Shown here in pieces: positions 43,646 through 52,107 of a stretch of 64,000 nt of DNA. Location of the stretch: positions 2,976,001 to 3,040,000 of the forward strand of contig NZ_CP049362.1 in NCBI RefSeq assembly GCF_019343455.1. The letters are read 5' to 3'. The DNA is from Alcaligenes ammonioxydans (GTDB lineage Bacteria > Pseudomonadota > Gammaproteobacteria > Burkholderiales > Burkholderiaceae_B). The notes under the pieces are model-generated. The model searched no databases. It was given only the letters and a program-made list of their open reading frames with translations, and was not told the origin of the DNA. The translations under genes were made by a program, and so were the position numbers. Numbering within the stretch: the stretch's first letter is position 1; each line of letters begins with the position of its first letter.

Positions 43646-44620
43646 TCAGTCCAAACTAATCCCAGCCTTAGTGACGATGTCATGCCAGTAATCCGCCTCC
43701 GCAGGCAATCCCTTGCGAAACTCCTCGGCAGACACCTTGGACAGCAGATAGCCCTGATCCAATAGCTTTTGACGAATCTCGGGATTTGCCAGCACGTTCT
43801 CCAAGGCAGTTTCAATCTTGCCCACAATGTCCGTATCCGTCCCTGCCGGAACAGCCAGGGCCCACCAGTTGCTGATCACCACATCTTTGTAGCCCAGCTC
43901 GTCCAAAGTCGGCACATCGGGTAAGACCGGGAGACGCTCTGGCAAGGCCACCGCCAAGGCCTTCAGACGCCCTTCTGGCAAAAAGGCGGCGCCCAGTCCA
44001 TAGCTGCTGACAAACATCTGCACCTCATTGCTCAGCAAAGCCTGAATACCCGGTGCCGAACCCCGGTAATGAATGCCCAGCATGTCGCCCTCCATCACCT
44101 CGGACAGCTTCCAGGCCGACAACTCGGGGGTGGTTCCCGCTCCTGGTGTTCCATAATTCACCTGGCCTTTGCGCTGCTGAACATACTCCCGGAACTCGGC
44201 CATGTTGTTGACCGGCAATTGCCCATTCACATAAACCAGCGCCGCCGCATCGGCCACCTTATTGATCACATACAGATCCTTGAAAGGGTCGTAACCCATG
44301 TTCTTGTACAAGAACTGATTGATCACAAAGTTATTGGTCGCCGAAAACAACAAGGTGTAGCCGTCCGGCTTGGAGCGGGCCACCATTTGCGTGCCGATAT
44401 TACCGCCCGCCCCGGTTTTGTAATCCGTAATCACCGTCTGCCCCAACTCGCGGGAGAGTTCGGGCTGCAAAATACGAAAAATAATATCCCCCGCCGCGCC
44501 CGGAGGGTAAGGAATCACCACCCGCACAGGGTGATCGGGATAATCCGCCCAGGCCGGCGCCGCCGCCCCCATGCAAAGCGTGGCCATCAGGCCCAAAACT
44601 GTTTGTTTGATTACCTGCAT
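43646..44620 (-). CDS. Bug/TctC family periplasmic binding protein
   Basis: A second, distinct Bug receptor of 324 residues. The signal peptide ends near APAWADYPDHPVR. The family core is VRVVIPYPPGAAGDIIFRIL, then GQTVITDYKTGAGGNIGTQMVARSKPDGYTLLF and VNYGTPGAGTTPEL. Sequence differs clearly from the receptor at 42.4 kb, so this is not a recent duplication. It lies 21 bases after the MBL-hydrolase gene on the same strand, suggesting that the hydrolase and receptor act on the same compound. No membrane partner genes are present. Confidence 0.93.
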   Translation of the reverse strand: MQVIKQTVLGLMATLCMGAAAPAWADYPDHPVRVVIPYPPGAAGDIIFRILQPELSRELGQTVITDYKTGAGGNIGTQMVARSKPDGYTLLFSATNNFVINQFLYKNMGYDPFKDLYVINKVADAAALVYVNGQLPVNNMAEFREYVQQRKGQVNYGTPGAGTTPELSAWKLSEVMEGDMLGIHYRGSAPGIQALLSNEVQMFVSSYGLGAAFLPEGRLKALAVALPERLPVLPDVPTLDELGYKDVVISNWWALAVPAGTDTDIVGKIETALENVLANPEIRQKLLDQGYLLSKVSAEEFRKGLPAEADYWHDIVTKAGISLD

Positions 44621-44641
44621 TTTGTCTCCCCCGCGTGCCTT

Positions 44642-45535
44642 TTACAGGTCTATACGCATCAAGTCTGTTGCCAGTCGCAAATCGCCTTTATAGCTCTTGC
44701 GAATATCCCGAGCCACCTCGTCCAGACGCTCCGGGCCCATCAGATCAACCGGCAGGTGATTCGCGGCCGCACGTTTAATCACTGGACTGGTAGAGTCGTA
44801 ATGCCCGAAATGCGTGGCCACTAAACTCTTCACATTGGCACGGCGTGCAATTTCCCCCAATTGCAACGGACTGGTATGGGCAAAGGTGCCCACCCCGGAC
44901 TCGGCACGATGTTTCAGGAAGGACTCGGGGAAGGTGCATTCGTGAATCAGCAAATCGGCATCCTGCGCCAAACGGATCATGGATTCGCACGGCGCGGTAT
45001 CGCCACTGAATGCCACCACCTTGCCTTCGGCTTCCATACGAATGCCAAAACAGTCCGTAATTTCGCTGGGGATATGGTCAACCACGTCAATGTAGATCTT
45101 GACGTCCTCATCTTCATACATCAGACCTGGCTCCACCTCGAACACCTCTGGGCGCACAGCCTCGATGTTCTTCTGACGAGCCGGGTAAGCCGCACGGGCC
45201 TGGATATCCACGCGAAACGCGCCGTTCTCGAAAGAATGATCCACAAAATCCTGGGTGCCTTTCGGGCCGAAGACCTTGAGCTTGCCTTCGCGGTTAAAAA
45301 CCCAGCTGGACAGCACAAAAAAGGGCAGTCCGCAAACATGGTCATAGTGCAAATGGCTTAAAAATACCCAAGGCACATCCGCCGGATTGATATTGGCCTT
45401 GACCATCTGGCGCGTGGAGCCTTCGCCGCAATCGAACAAATAGTTCTTGCCGTTTTCCAGGGTCACCAAAATGGACGACTGGGCACGGTCGGGATCTGGC
45501 AGCGCAGCGCCGGTGCCAAGCATGGTTATCTTCAC
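44642..45535 (-). CDS. MBL-fold metallo-hydrolase (RNase Z/arylsulfatase-like group)
   Basis: A 297-residue metallo-beta-lactamase-fold enzyme. The metal motif HLHYDHVCG (HxHxDH) is present, with TMLGTGAALPDPDRAQSSILV at the start, FDCGEGSTRQM, VVAFSGDTAPCESM and a late ATHFGHYD. The layout resembles tRNase Z and related hydrolases but lacks an obvious exosite. Given the TctC receptor gene downstream and the GntR gene upstream, a catabolic ester or lactone hydrolase is more likely than an RNA-processing enzyme. GTG at 45535 is preferred, with AAGGAG six bases upstream; the frame extends to 45571. A GTGTACAC operator lies about 100 bases before it. Confidence 0.85.
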   Translation of the reverse strand: MKITMLGTGAALPDPDRAQSSILVTLENGKNYLFDCGEGSTRQMVKANINPADVPWVFLSHLHYDHVCGLPFFVLSSWVFNREGKLKVFGPKGTQDFVDHSFENGAFRVDIQARAAYPARQKNIEAVRPEVFEVEPGLMYEDEDVKIYIDVVDHIPSEITDCFGIRMEAEGKVVAFSGDTAPCESMIRLAQDADLLIHECTFPESFLKHRAESGVGTFAHTSPLQLGEIARRANVKSLVATHFGHYDSTSPVIKRAAANHLPVDLMGPERLDEVARDIRKSYKGDLRLATDLMRIDL

Positions 45536-45628
45536 GTCAAACTCCTTCAAACTGATAAAAATATCCGGCACCTGAACCGTGCCTCTTCCATAAAGTCATA
45601 AAGTTCTATTTTTAGGACTTTATAGGAA

Positions 45629-45658
45629 AAGTGTACACTCTGCCCTCACGACGAATAA
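45629..45658 (-). promoter_or_regulatory. MBL-hydrolase promoter with GT-N-TA-N-AC operator
   Basis: AAGTGTACACTC (45629-45640) carries the palindrome GTGTACAC at 45631-45638. On the minus strand TACACT (45635-45630) could be the -10, with TTATTC (45658-45653) 17 bases upstream as a weaker -35. It is the third copy of the motif seen at nicA and the ABC transporter. Confidence 0.58.
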
Positions 45659-45705
45659 CTTGGTGTTTTTACCTAGAAGGCGGACAGACGCGCGCCACGC
45701 CTGGA

Positions 45706-46473
45706 TTAAGGAGCGTAAAGTCCGGGGGTCAACTCAGTCTGAATGCTGAGATACTTGGCCGGGTAAAAGACCTGCGCGGCATAGACCAGTTGATTGTCAC
45801 GATTCACAATCAAACGAATGACCCGCACTACGGGCATGCCTATGTCCATATGCAAATGACGAGCCAGATCCGCATCGGCTACCCGGACCGTCAAGGTCTG
45901 ACGAACCGTATGGATCTGCTCACGCGCCAGACGGTTGAGCACCAAAAGCACCGGCTCCTGGCTCAAATCAGGCTGCAAGGCCTGAGCCAAGGAATCGAGC
46001 ACATAGACCGTATTGAGACTATAGGCCACCCCGTCGGTATAGTTAACGCGGCTGGTCCACCAATAATCATCAGGCAGGGACTGGCCAGTAATCTCGATAG
46101 GCAAGGGCCCCCGGCCCTGGCCCAGCTCCACCATCACCGAATCCAGACGCGTCAGATGCTCAATCAGGGCCTGCCAGTTGGTTGGCAACATCAGCCAATG
46201 ATCCTGCGCAACGTCGCCAATCACAAAGGTGCCCTTGCCTCGCGTGCGTTCGATCAGGCCTTCTTGCTCCAGCTCGTCCAGCGCGGCACGGACCGTGGCA
46301 CGAGAAACGCCATATTCCTCCATCAGCTCTTCCAGCGTGGGAATGCGGGTTCCCACAGGCCACTCCCCCCGTTCCAGGCGCGCCCGCAAGGTATATTTCA
46401 CTTTCAGAGAAAGAGGCAATTTGGACTGCTTGCGCAGTGAAGAGCGTGTAGGGTCCACCATACAAATAGGCAT
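45706..46473 (-). CDS. GntR-family regulator of the HutC/UTRA type
   Basis: A 255-residue regulator. The N-terminal winged helix (about 20-85) reads LSLKVKYTLRARLERGEWPVGTRIPTLEELMEEYGVSRATVRAALDELEQEGLIERTRGKGTFV. The C-terminal part (about 105-250) fits a UTRA effector domain, with VNYTDGVAYSLNTVYV and a terminal LVYAAQVFYPAKYLSIQTEL. HutC-type proteins bind GT-N-TA-N-AC palindromes and release them on ligand binding. Three such palindromes occur in the window, one just downstream, in front of the MBL gene. It diverges from the BTAD regulator gene. Start at ATG 46473 is tentative; another ATG is at 46461. Confidence 0.88.
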   Translation of the reverse strand: MPICMVDPTRSSLRKQSKLPLSLKVKYTLRARLERGEWPVGTRIPTLEELMEEYGVSRATVRAALDELEQEGLIERTRGKGTFVIGDVAQDHWLMLPTNWQALIEHLTRLDSVMVELGQGRGPLPIEITGQSLPDDYWWTSRVNYTDGVAYSLNTVYVLDSLAQALQPDLSQEPVLLVLNRLAREQIHTVRQTLTVRVADADLARHLHMDIGMPVVRVIRLIVNRDNQLVYAAQVFYPAKYLSIQTELTPGLYAP

Positions 46474-46582
46474 GCCAGCCCAAGAAAATAATCAGCCCAC
46501 ATCATAGCCTGCGATGTGCGGGGTCGCCGATAGGGCAAAAAAGGTTTAATGCAGGTCAGCCAAGGCGTTTATTTTTGCAAAA

Positions 46583-46596
46583 TTTCGTAAACGAAA
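46583..46596. promoter_or_regulatory. Inverted repeat TTTCGT-AA-ACGAAA upstream of the BTAD regulator
   Basis: TTTCGT (46583-46588) and ACGAAA (46591-46596) are perfect arms around AA, in the 184-base gap between the divergent GntR and BTAD genes. It lies 62 bases from the BTAD start, a plausible operator position. Confidence 0.5.
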
Positions 46597-46657
46597 ATTA
46601 AACGGATCGGATACATTATCCCAATCATTGCTTAACTCTTGATACGAGCCCGAGCCC

Positions 46658-49600
46658 ATGGATGTTCTGCCCTCCTCTGCCTCGCACTTGGCCCAAATTT
46701 ACCTACTCGGCACCTACCGATTACGGGTTCAAGGACAATGTCGCGCCAATATTATCAATTACGATAAAGCGCGGATTCTGCTGTCCATGCTCGCATTGGC
46801 GCAGGGCAAACCCATCAGCCGCAGCCGTCTTGCGGAAACAATCTGGCACGAAGACCCCATCAGCGTCGGGCGTGCCCGTTTGCGTCATGCACTGCATGCC
46901 TTGCGCCGGGCCTTTGAAGGGTGCGATCAGGTCTTGCACATTACCAATGACACCTTGGCACTGGACCCCTGTCACGCCCAGGTAGACGTACTGAGTCTGC
47001 TGCAACACCCCAGCCAGCCAGCCTTAAGCGATCTGGAACGCCTGAACCTGTATCAGGGTCCTTTGCTGGGACAGGTCAAACTGCATCATGGCGAGCAATT
47101 GCAAGACTGGCTGCAAGAGACGCAACAAACCATTCGCCAAACCCTGTCGCACTGCCGCGACCGGTATATCGAGTCCGGGCTGGACACGCTGCCCCCCGCG
47201 CAAGCGATCAGTTATCTCAAACGCTGGCTGCTGATCTGGCCCGAAGAAGAGAAACTGCATCAAGCGCTGATCCGCCTGCTCAAGCAAGAAGGCCAACACG
47301 AAGCCGCGTTGCAAGCGTATGAACAGTGCTCGGTCTTGCTGGCCGATCGTCTGGGGTGCGAACCCAGCGCCCAAACACGCAGTCTGGTCGATCTGCCCGT
47401 GCGCTCGGCCCCCCATGCCAAAGCCTTGTCCACCACCGTCCAATTGCGCCTGCGTCCCTTGGCCGCGGTCGGCTTTTGCCTGCGCTTTGAACCCGGCCAT
47501 CGTCATGCCCGTGAAAAAGGCGGTCAACTGCTCGAGCAAAGCCGCCAGACCCTGCTCCAGTTGATCGAGGATCATGGCGGCTGGGCCAGTGAGGCGGGCC
47601 CCAGTCAAGTGCTGGCCTATTTTGGCTACCCGGACCTACTGGAGTCGCCCATCACCCAGGCGGCGACCTTGGCACGGGTTGCGGCCACCGTGCGCATGGA
47701 TGAACATATCAAGCTGAGCATCGCCATTCATGCAGACCTTGTCATGGACGATCAAAGCCCCTGTCCAGACCCGTGGGGACAATTGGCCCAGGTGGTCTTG
47801 CCCTTGAGCTGGGAGGCGGCCCCCGGGGCGCCGCGCGTCACCTTTCAGGCCGCATTGCGCCTGGAGCCCAAAGATGTACAAGGCCCGGTGGGTCGCCACA
47901 ATGAAGCGCTCTGGCTCAACCTGAGCCCCTCAGACATTGACGCTGTACGGCTGACCAGCCGTGTCTACGGCCGCTCTCAAGAGTTCGATCATCTGGTGCA
48001 GGCCTGGTCGTGTATAGGCCCCAACCGGTCCCTGCATCACATTGCCATCCATGGCCGAGCCCATATTGGTAAAAGCCTGCTGGTCCAGTCTCTGGCAGAT
48101 TATGTACAAAAAACCGCTCATCACTGCATCGTCCTCCATTGCCGCGAAGATAAGCGCCGTGTAGCCTGGCACCCCATCCGTCTTTGGCTGCACGAGCAAA
48201 TTGCCAATTACATCACCGCACAAACCGGTAAACAGCGCGACCCCTTTTCCATTCAAACCCTGCAAGAAGCGCTTGAACTGAGTCCCAAGCAAGCGCAATC
48301 CCTGCATGAGTGGCTAAACAGCGGGCCAAACGAACAGGACTTGAACGAGCCCTCTACGGCGCATACCGACCTTCTTTTCAATCTGCTCAGCGGCCCAGGC
48401 AGCGCCCCGCGCCGTCGCCTGCTGATTATCGAAAACGTGCAATGGGCCGACCCGCCCACCCAGCGTCTGATCCGACTGCTCTCGCATACCACGCCCCGTC
48501 ATCCAACCTTGCTGCTGACCACCAGCCGCAAACCGGGCCACGGCATGGAACGCGCCGAACACCTGAATCTACGGGCACTGGACCGCTCCAGCATCAACAG
48601 CCTTCTGAGCGGGCAGCGCGGGCAGCGTCTGGCACGCGACAAACGCAGCCGGCTGGTCAAGCTCAGTGCCGGCAACCCGGGCCATGCCAATGAACTGCTG
48701 CGCTGCCATGAGCTCAATTGCGAATGCAGCCACGCGCTGCGCCTGACTGACCTGATCTGCACGCAATACCACAGCCTGTTGCCCGCGACGCGACACATCC
48801 TGACCAGCATTGCCCTGCATGAGCAGGCTATTTGCATCAACGAGCTTGGCCTGATGCTGCGTCTGGACAATACGGCCCTGAGTAGCGGCCTGGATACACT
48901 GGCCACGCTGGACCTGATTGATTTAGACGGCAAACACGTATCCTGCCTGCCGCTGATCGCCCAGGCGCTGGAGCGTGTGGCCATGCAGGAGGAGTTGCGT
49001 CAGGCTCACTATGCCATTGCCCAACACGGCATACGCCGTCGCCAGGCGCCCGCCCATATTGCCCTGCACCTGTGCGAGGCGGAAAGCCCTGAAGCGGCCT
49101 TCTGGTGGCAGCGTGCGGCCCGCGAGGCCCTGGCACAAAGCGATCTGCGTCAGGCCAGTCAGTATTTGCAGCGTTCACTCAACCGCAGTGAGCTGATTGA
49201 AGACCTGCAGGTGCGTCAAACCCTGCAATTTGAATGTCGCATGTTGCAAGGCGCGATTGAATCGTCCCTGTACGGCCCGGCCTCGGCCTCGACCGCCATG
49301 GCCTATGAATTGGGTCATGAGCTTCAGGACGAGCAGGATTCCGACCAGGTCATGATCAGCCTGTGGACGGCCTGGTCGGCATTGCATGCACAAGGCAACT
49401 TTGAGCAGGCTTTGCACAAAGCACGCCAACTGCTGGCGCTGGCCAATGAAACCAACCATGACCAGAACCGCAGCTGGGCCTTGTACGCGATCGGTCAACA
49501 CGAACTGTGGAAAGGAAACATCAACAATGCCATTCAGACGCTGAATCTGAGCCTGGCCGTCTTTGATGATTTGAAAGAGCAAAACAGCCGACGCGCGATT

Positions 49601-50266
49601 GCCGAGCATTTTCCCCAATCGATTACCTTCGGAACCTTGAGTGTGGCCCTGGCCCTGAAGGGCGATCAGGATGCCTCTCAACAGCACGCGCGCCTGGCCT
49701 TGCAAAGCCTGCGTTCGGACACCATTTTTTCGCTACGCGCCATCACCCATTTGTTCGTGATGCAGGCCTACTACCTGATGGAGCAACTGGAAGACTGCCT
49801 GCAAGTGGCCGAACTGTCCTTGCACGAGCTTCAGAAGTCACACAATCCCGAGCCCTGGTCGGCGCTGAGCCGCTCGTTCCTGTACTACTGCCAGGTCATG
49901 TTGTACGGACGGGAAAGCAGCATGCAGTTCCTGCTCGATTGTGTGCAAATTGCCCAATACGGCCTGCCCATCAGCACTGATGGACTGATGAGCCGAATTG
50001 CCCGCGCCATGATTCGCCTGGGACGCAGCAATGAAGCCATGCCCTGGCTGGACAAGGCTGCCGCTCAGGGGCTGCGCTATGACACGGGCAGCATGGGGGC
50101 CGAGTTGCATTGTGTGCGTGGCGACGCCTGGATGGCATTGGGGGAAAACGCACAGGCCTTGCAGGAATGGAATCTGGCTGAACAGCAGATGGAAAAACAC
50201 GGCCTGTATCGCTACGCCGACTGGATTCGGGACCGTCGGCAAGCCGTTCAAAAGCTCAAGGTCTAG
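46658..50266 (+). CDS. Large BTAD transcriptional activator with degenerate cyclase-like, ATPase and TPR regions
   Basis: A 1202-residue regulator. Residues about 10-95 form an OmpR-type winged helix (ARILLSMLALAQGKPISRSRLAETIW) and about 100-250 a BTAD helical domain (EEEKLHQALIRLLKQEGQHEAALQAYEQC). Residues 266-357 resemble a class III nucleotide cyclase fold (HGGWASEAGPSQVLAYFGYPD), but its metal-binding Asp motifs are gone. A STAND/AAA-type ATPase follows, with GRAHIGKS (Walker A, about 466) and LLIIENVQWAD (Walker B). The C-terminal 400 residues are TPR-like helices. Such SARP/MalT-like proteins integrate a ligand signal through the ATPase and TPR parts. It diverges from the GntR gene and converges with the ClsC-like gene. 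Its targets are unknown. Confidence 0.85.
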   Translation: MDVLPSSASHLAQIYLLGTYRLRVQGQCRANIINYDKARILLSMLALAQGKPISRSRLAETIWHEDPISVGRARLRHALHALRRAFEGCDQVLHITNDTLALDPCHAQVDVLSLLQHPSQPALSDLERLNLYQGPLLGQVKLHHGEQLQDWLQETQQTIRQTLSHCRDRYIESGLDTLPPAQAISYLKRWLLIWPEEEKLHQALIRLLKQEGQHEAALQAYEQCSVLLADRLGCEPSAQTRSLVDLPVRSAPHAKALSTTVQLRLRPLAAVGFCLRFEPGHRHAREKGGQLLEQSRQTLLQLIEDHGGWASEAGPSQVLAYFGYPDLLESPITQAATLARVAATVRMDEHIKLSIAIHADLVMDDQSPCPDPWGQLAQVVLPLSWEAAPGAPRVTFQAALRLEPKDVQGPVGRHNEALWLNLSPSDIDAVRLTSRVYGRSQEFDHLVQAWSCIGPNRSLHHIAIHGRAHIGKSLLVQSLADYVQKTAHHCIVLHCREDKRRVAWHPIRLWLHEQIANYITAQTGKQRDPFSIQTLQEALELSPKQAQSLHEWLNSGPNEQDLNEPSTAHTDLLFNLLSGPGSAPRRRLLIIENVQWADPPTQRLIRLLSHTTPRHPTLLLTTSRKPGHGMERAEHLNLRALDRSSINSLLSGQRGQRLARDKRSRLVKLSAGNPGHANELLRCHELNCECSHALRLTDLICTQYHSLLPATRHILTSIALHEQAICINELGLMLRLDNTALSSGLDTLATLDLIDLDGKHVSCLPLIAQALERVAMQEELRQAHYAIAQHGIRRRQAPAHIALHLCEAESPEAAFWWQRAAREALAQSDLRQASQYLQRSLNRSELIEDLQVRQTLQFECRMLQGAIESSLYGPASASTAMAYELGHELQDEQDSDQVMISLWTAWSALHAQGNFEQALHKARQLLALANETNHDQNRSWALYAIGQHELWKGNINNAIQTLNLSLAVFDDLKEQNSRRAIAEHFPQSITFGTLSVALALKGDQDASQQHARLALQSLRSDTIFSLRAITHLFVMQAYYLMEQLEDCLQVAELSLHELQKSHNPEPWSALSRSFLYYCQVMLYGRESSMQFLLDCVQIAQYGLPISTDGLMSRIARAMIRLGRSNEAMPWLDKAAAQGLRYDTGSMGAELHCVRGDAWMALGENAQALQEWNLAEQQMEKHGLYRYADWIRDRRQAVQKLKV

Positions 50267-50349
50267 CCCCACCTTGCCGGTGCGCTTGCCAGCAGCAGCC
50301 TTGCGCCGTTTAAACAGGATAGCGGAGCTCGAACTGGCAGGAAAACGGC

Positions 50350-51954
50350 TTACAGCAGCCACTCAATCGGCAGGACGGACAACACACCCACGCCCGCGCG
50401 CCGCCAGATGCTGGCATCGGGTTCGGACGTGAACCTGCGCTGGGTGCCGTCTTCATTGAGCTGAATCCACACCAACTCACCCTTGTCGTCCAGTTCCACC
50501 CGATAACTGCGGTAAGGCAGCACTTGTTCAAAACTTCTGGACAGGGCCTGCGCCATTTCAGGGCTTTCAATGATGAAACCCAGCTCAGTATTCAAATTGA
50601 CCGAGCGCGGGTCGAAATTAAAGGAGCCCACAAACAGACGTTTGCCATCAACGGCAAAGGTTTTGGCATGCAAGGCTGAGCCAGAGCTGCCAAAGGGGCC
50701 CGAGCCATGACGGGTCGGCTTGTCCATCGTGGGACGCAACTCGAACAACTGCACACCCGCTTCCAGCAAGGCTCTACGTCGCTTCGCGTAACCGGCGTGC
50801 ACAGCCGTGACGTCCGTGGCGGCCAGCGAGTTGGTCAGAACACGAATCTGCATCCCTGGCCGCTGCATCAGCCCTTCAAACGCCCGCACCCCCGCAGCGG
50901 TAGGGACAAAATACGAGGACACCAGATCCACCTGATGAGCGGGTTTGCCCAACAGCTCATCCATTTGCCAAACCAGCAGTTTTTCCGGACTGACCGGCCC
51001 GAGGGCCTTGGCCGGATCATCGCTAATCATGGTGGTACGCGCCCACTGAAAATCCAGCTGGCCTTGCACCAAAGCGCTGACCAGATTCGATTCACGTAAT
51101 ATTTGCTGGTACTTTTTGGCGCGGGGCTGTACTTCGGCATCCTGCAACTGCTCCTGAAACGCCGCAAGGGTTTGAGAGCTTTCAGTCTTTACGAGCCGAT
51201 CGATGGGATACGCAGACTGGCTGGCCCAATAAAGATCAAAGTCCTTGGAGACCTCCTGCACCACCGCCCCAATCGCCATCACATCCAAATCTGCAAACAG
51301 AATGTCCTGCGTGGCGCCAAAATACTCATCACCCACGTTGCGGCCGCCAATAATGGTGACCTGATTGTCCACGGTGAACGATTTGTTGTGCATGCGCCGG
51401 TTCAGACGCGAGAAGTCAGTCAGGAAGCCCAGGGGCTTGGGCCAGCGCAACACAAAGGGATTGAACAGGCGCACCTCGATATTGGGGTGGGCATTTATGG
51501 CCGCCAGCGTGTCGTCCAGGCCCGTGATGCCATTGTCATCAATCAACAGGCGCACCCGTACACCCCGCTCGGCCGCCTGCATCAACATGCCCAGCATCAA
51601 GGTGCCGGTCGTATCGCCGCGCCAGATGTAATACTGCACATCCAGCGTTTTTTGAGCCGCAAACGCCAGCAGGGCACGGGCGGCATACGCATCGTGCGGG
51701 TCGAACAACGGATAAATACCCGATAAACCGGGATGCTGCTGTGCCAGAGGGTCCACCGCCCGGCCGATCGCAGTGTCACGAGCCTGCTCCAGAGGCAGCG
51801 CTTCGCTGTGGCTGCGTCCTTCCAGAGAGGGTAAGGCACAGCCTGTCAAAGCGGCCAGCAAGGCTCCCCCCGCAATCAGGGTACGCCAGACGCTGGACGC
51901 AGCCTGCCCCCGCAAGCGGGGTAACGTTGGCTTTTTGACGGGGTCGATTTTCAT
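50350..51954 (-). CDS. Phospholipase D-like lipoprotein (ClsC-type cardiolipin synthase)
   Basis: A 534-residue PLD-superfamily protein with two HKD motifs: HNKSFTVD with GGRN in the first half and HAKTFAVD with GSFNFD in the second. The arrangement (QYYIWRGDTTGTLMLGMLMQAAERGVRVRLLIDD) is that of YmdC/ClsC proteins, which make cardiolipin from phosphatidylglycerol and phosphatidylethanolamine. A lipobox (ALTGC) after an N-terminal hydrophobic segment suggests lipid anchoring. I chose the ATG at 51954; an open frame to 52068 adds an unlikely N-terminus. It converges with the BTAD gene and diverges from the EamA gene. Confidence 0.88.
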   Translation of the reverse strand: MKIDPVKKPTLPRLRGQAASSVWRTLIAGGALLAALTGCALPSLEGRSHSEALPLEQARDTAIGRAVDPLAQQHPGLSGIYPLFDPHDAYAARALLAFAAQKTLDVQYYIWRGDTTGTLMLGMLMQAAERGVRVRLLIDDNGITGLDDTLAAINAHPNIEVRLFNPFVLRWPKPLGFLTDFSRLNRRMHNKSFTVDNQVTIIGGRNVGDEYFGATQDILFADLDVMAIGAVVQEVSKDFDLYWASQSAYPIDRLVKTESSQTLAAFQEQLQDAEVQPRAKKYQQILRESNLVSALVQGQLDFQWARTTMISDDPAKALGPVSPEKLLVWQMDELLGKPAHQVDLVSSYFVPTAAGVRAFEGLMQRPGMQIRVLTNSLAATDVTAVHAGYAKRRRALLEAGVQLFELRPTMDKPTRHGSGPFGSSGSALHAKTFAVDGKRLFVGSFNFDPRSVNLNTELGFIIESPEMAQALSRSFEQVLPYRSYRVELDDKGELVWIQLNEDGTQRRFTSEPDASIWRRAGVGVLSVLPIEWLL

Positions 51955-52107
51955 GAAGGCATCTCTGTGGACATGGGCATCGTTCCACATAGTAGCACCG
52001 CCCTGGCGCCCCAACCGCCAGCCCGTGTCACAATCACCACTTGCAGCCCGTGACAGGGCGGACAACAATAAAGCACCCGCCTATTCTTTAAGCCTGAAAC
52101 AAGTAGC

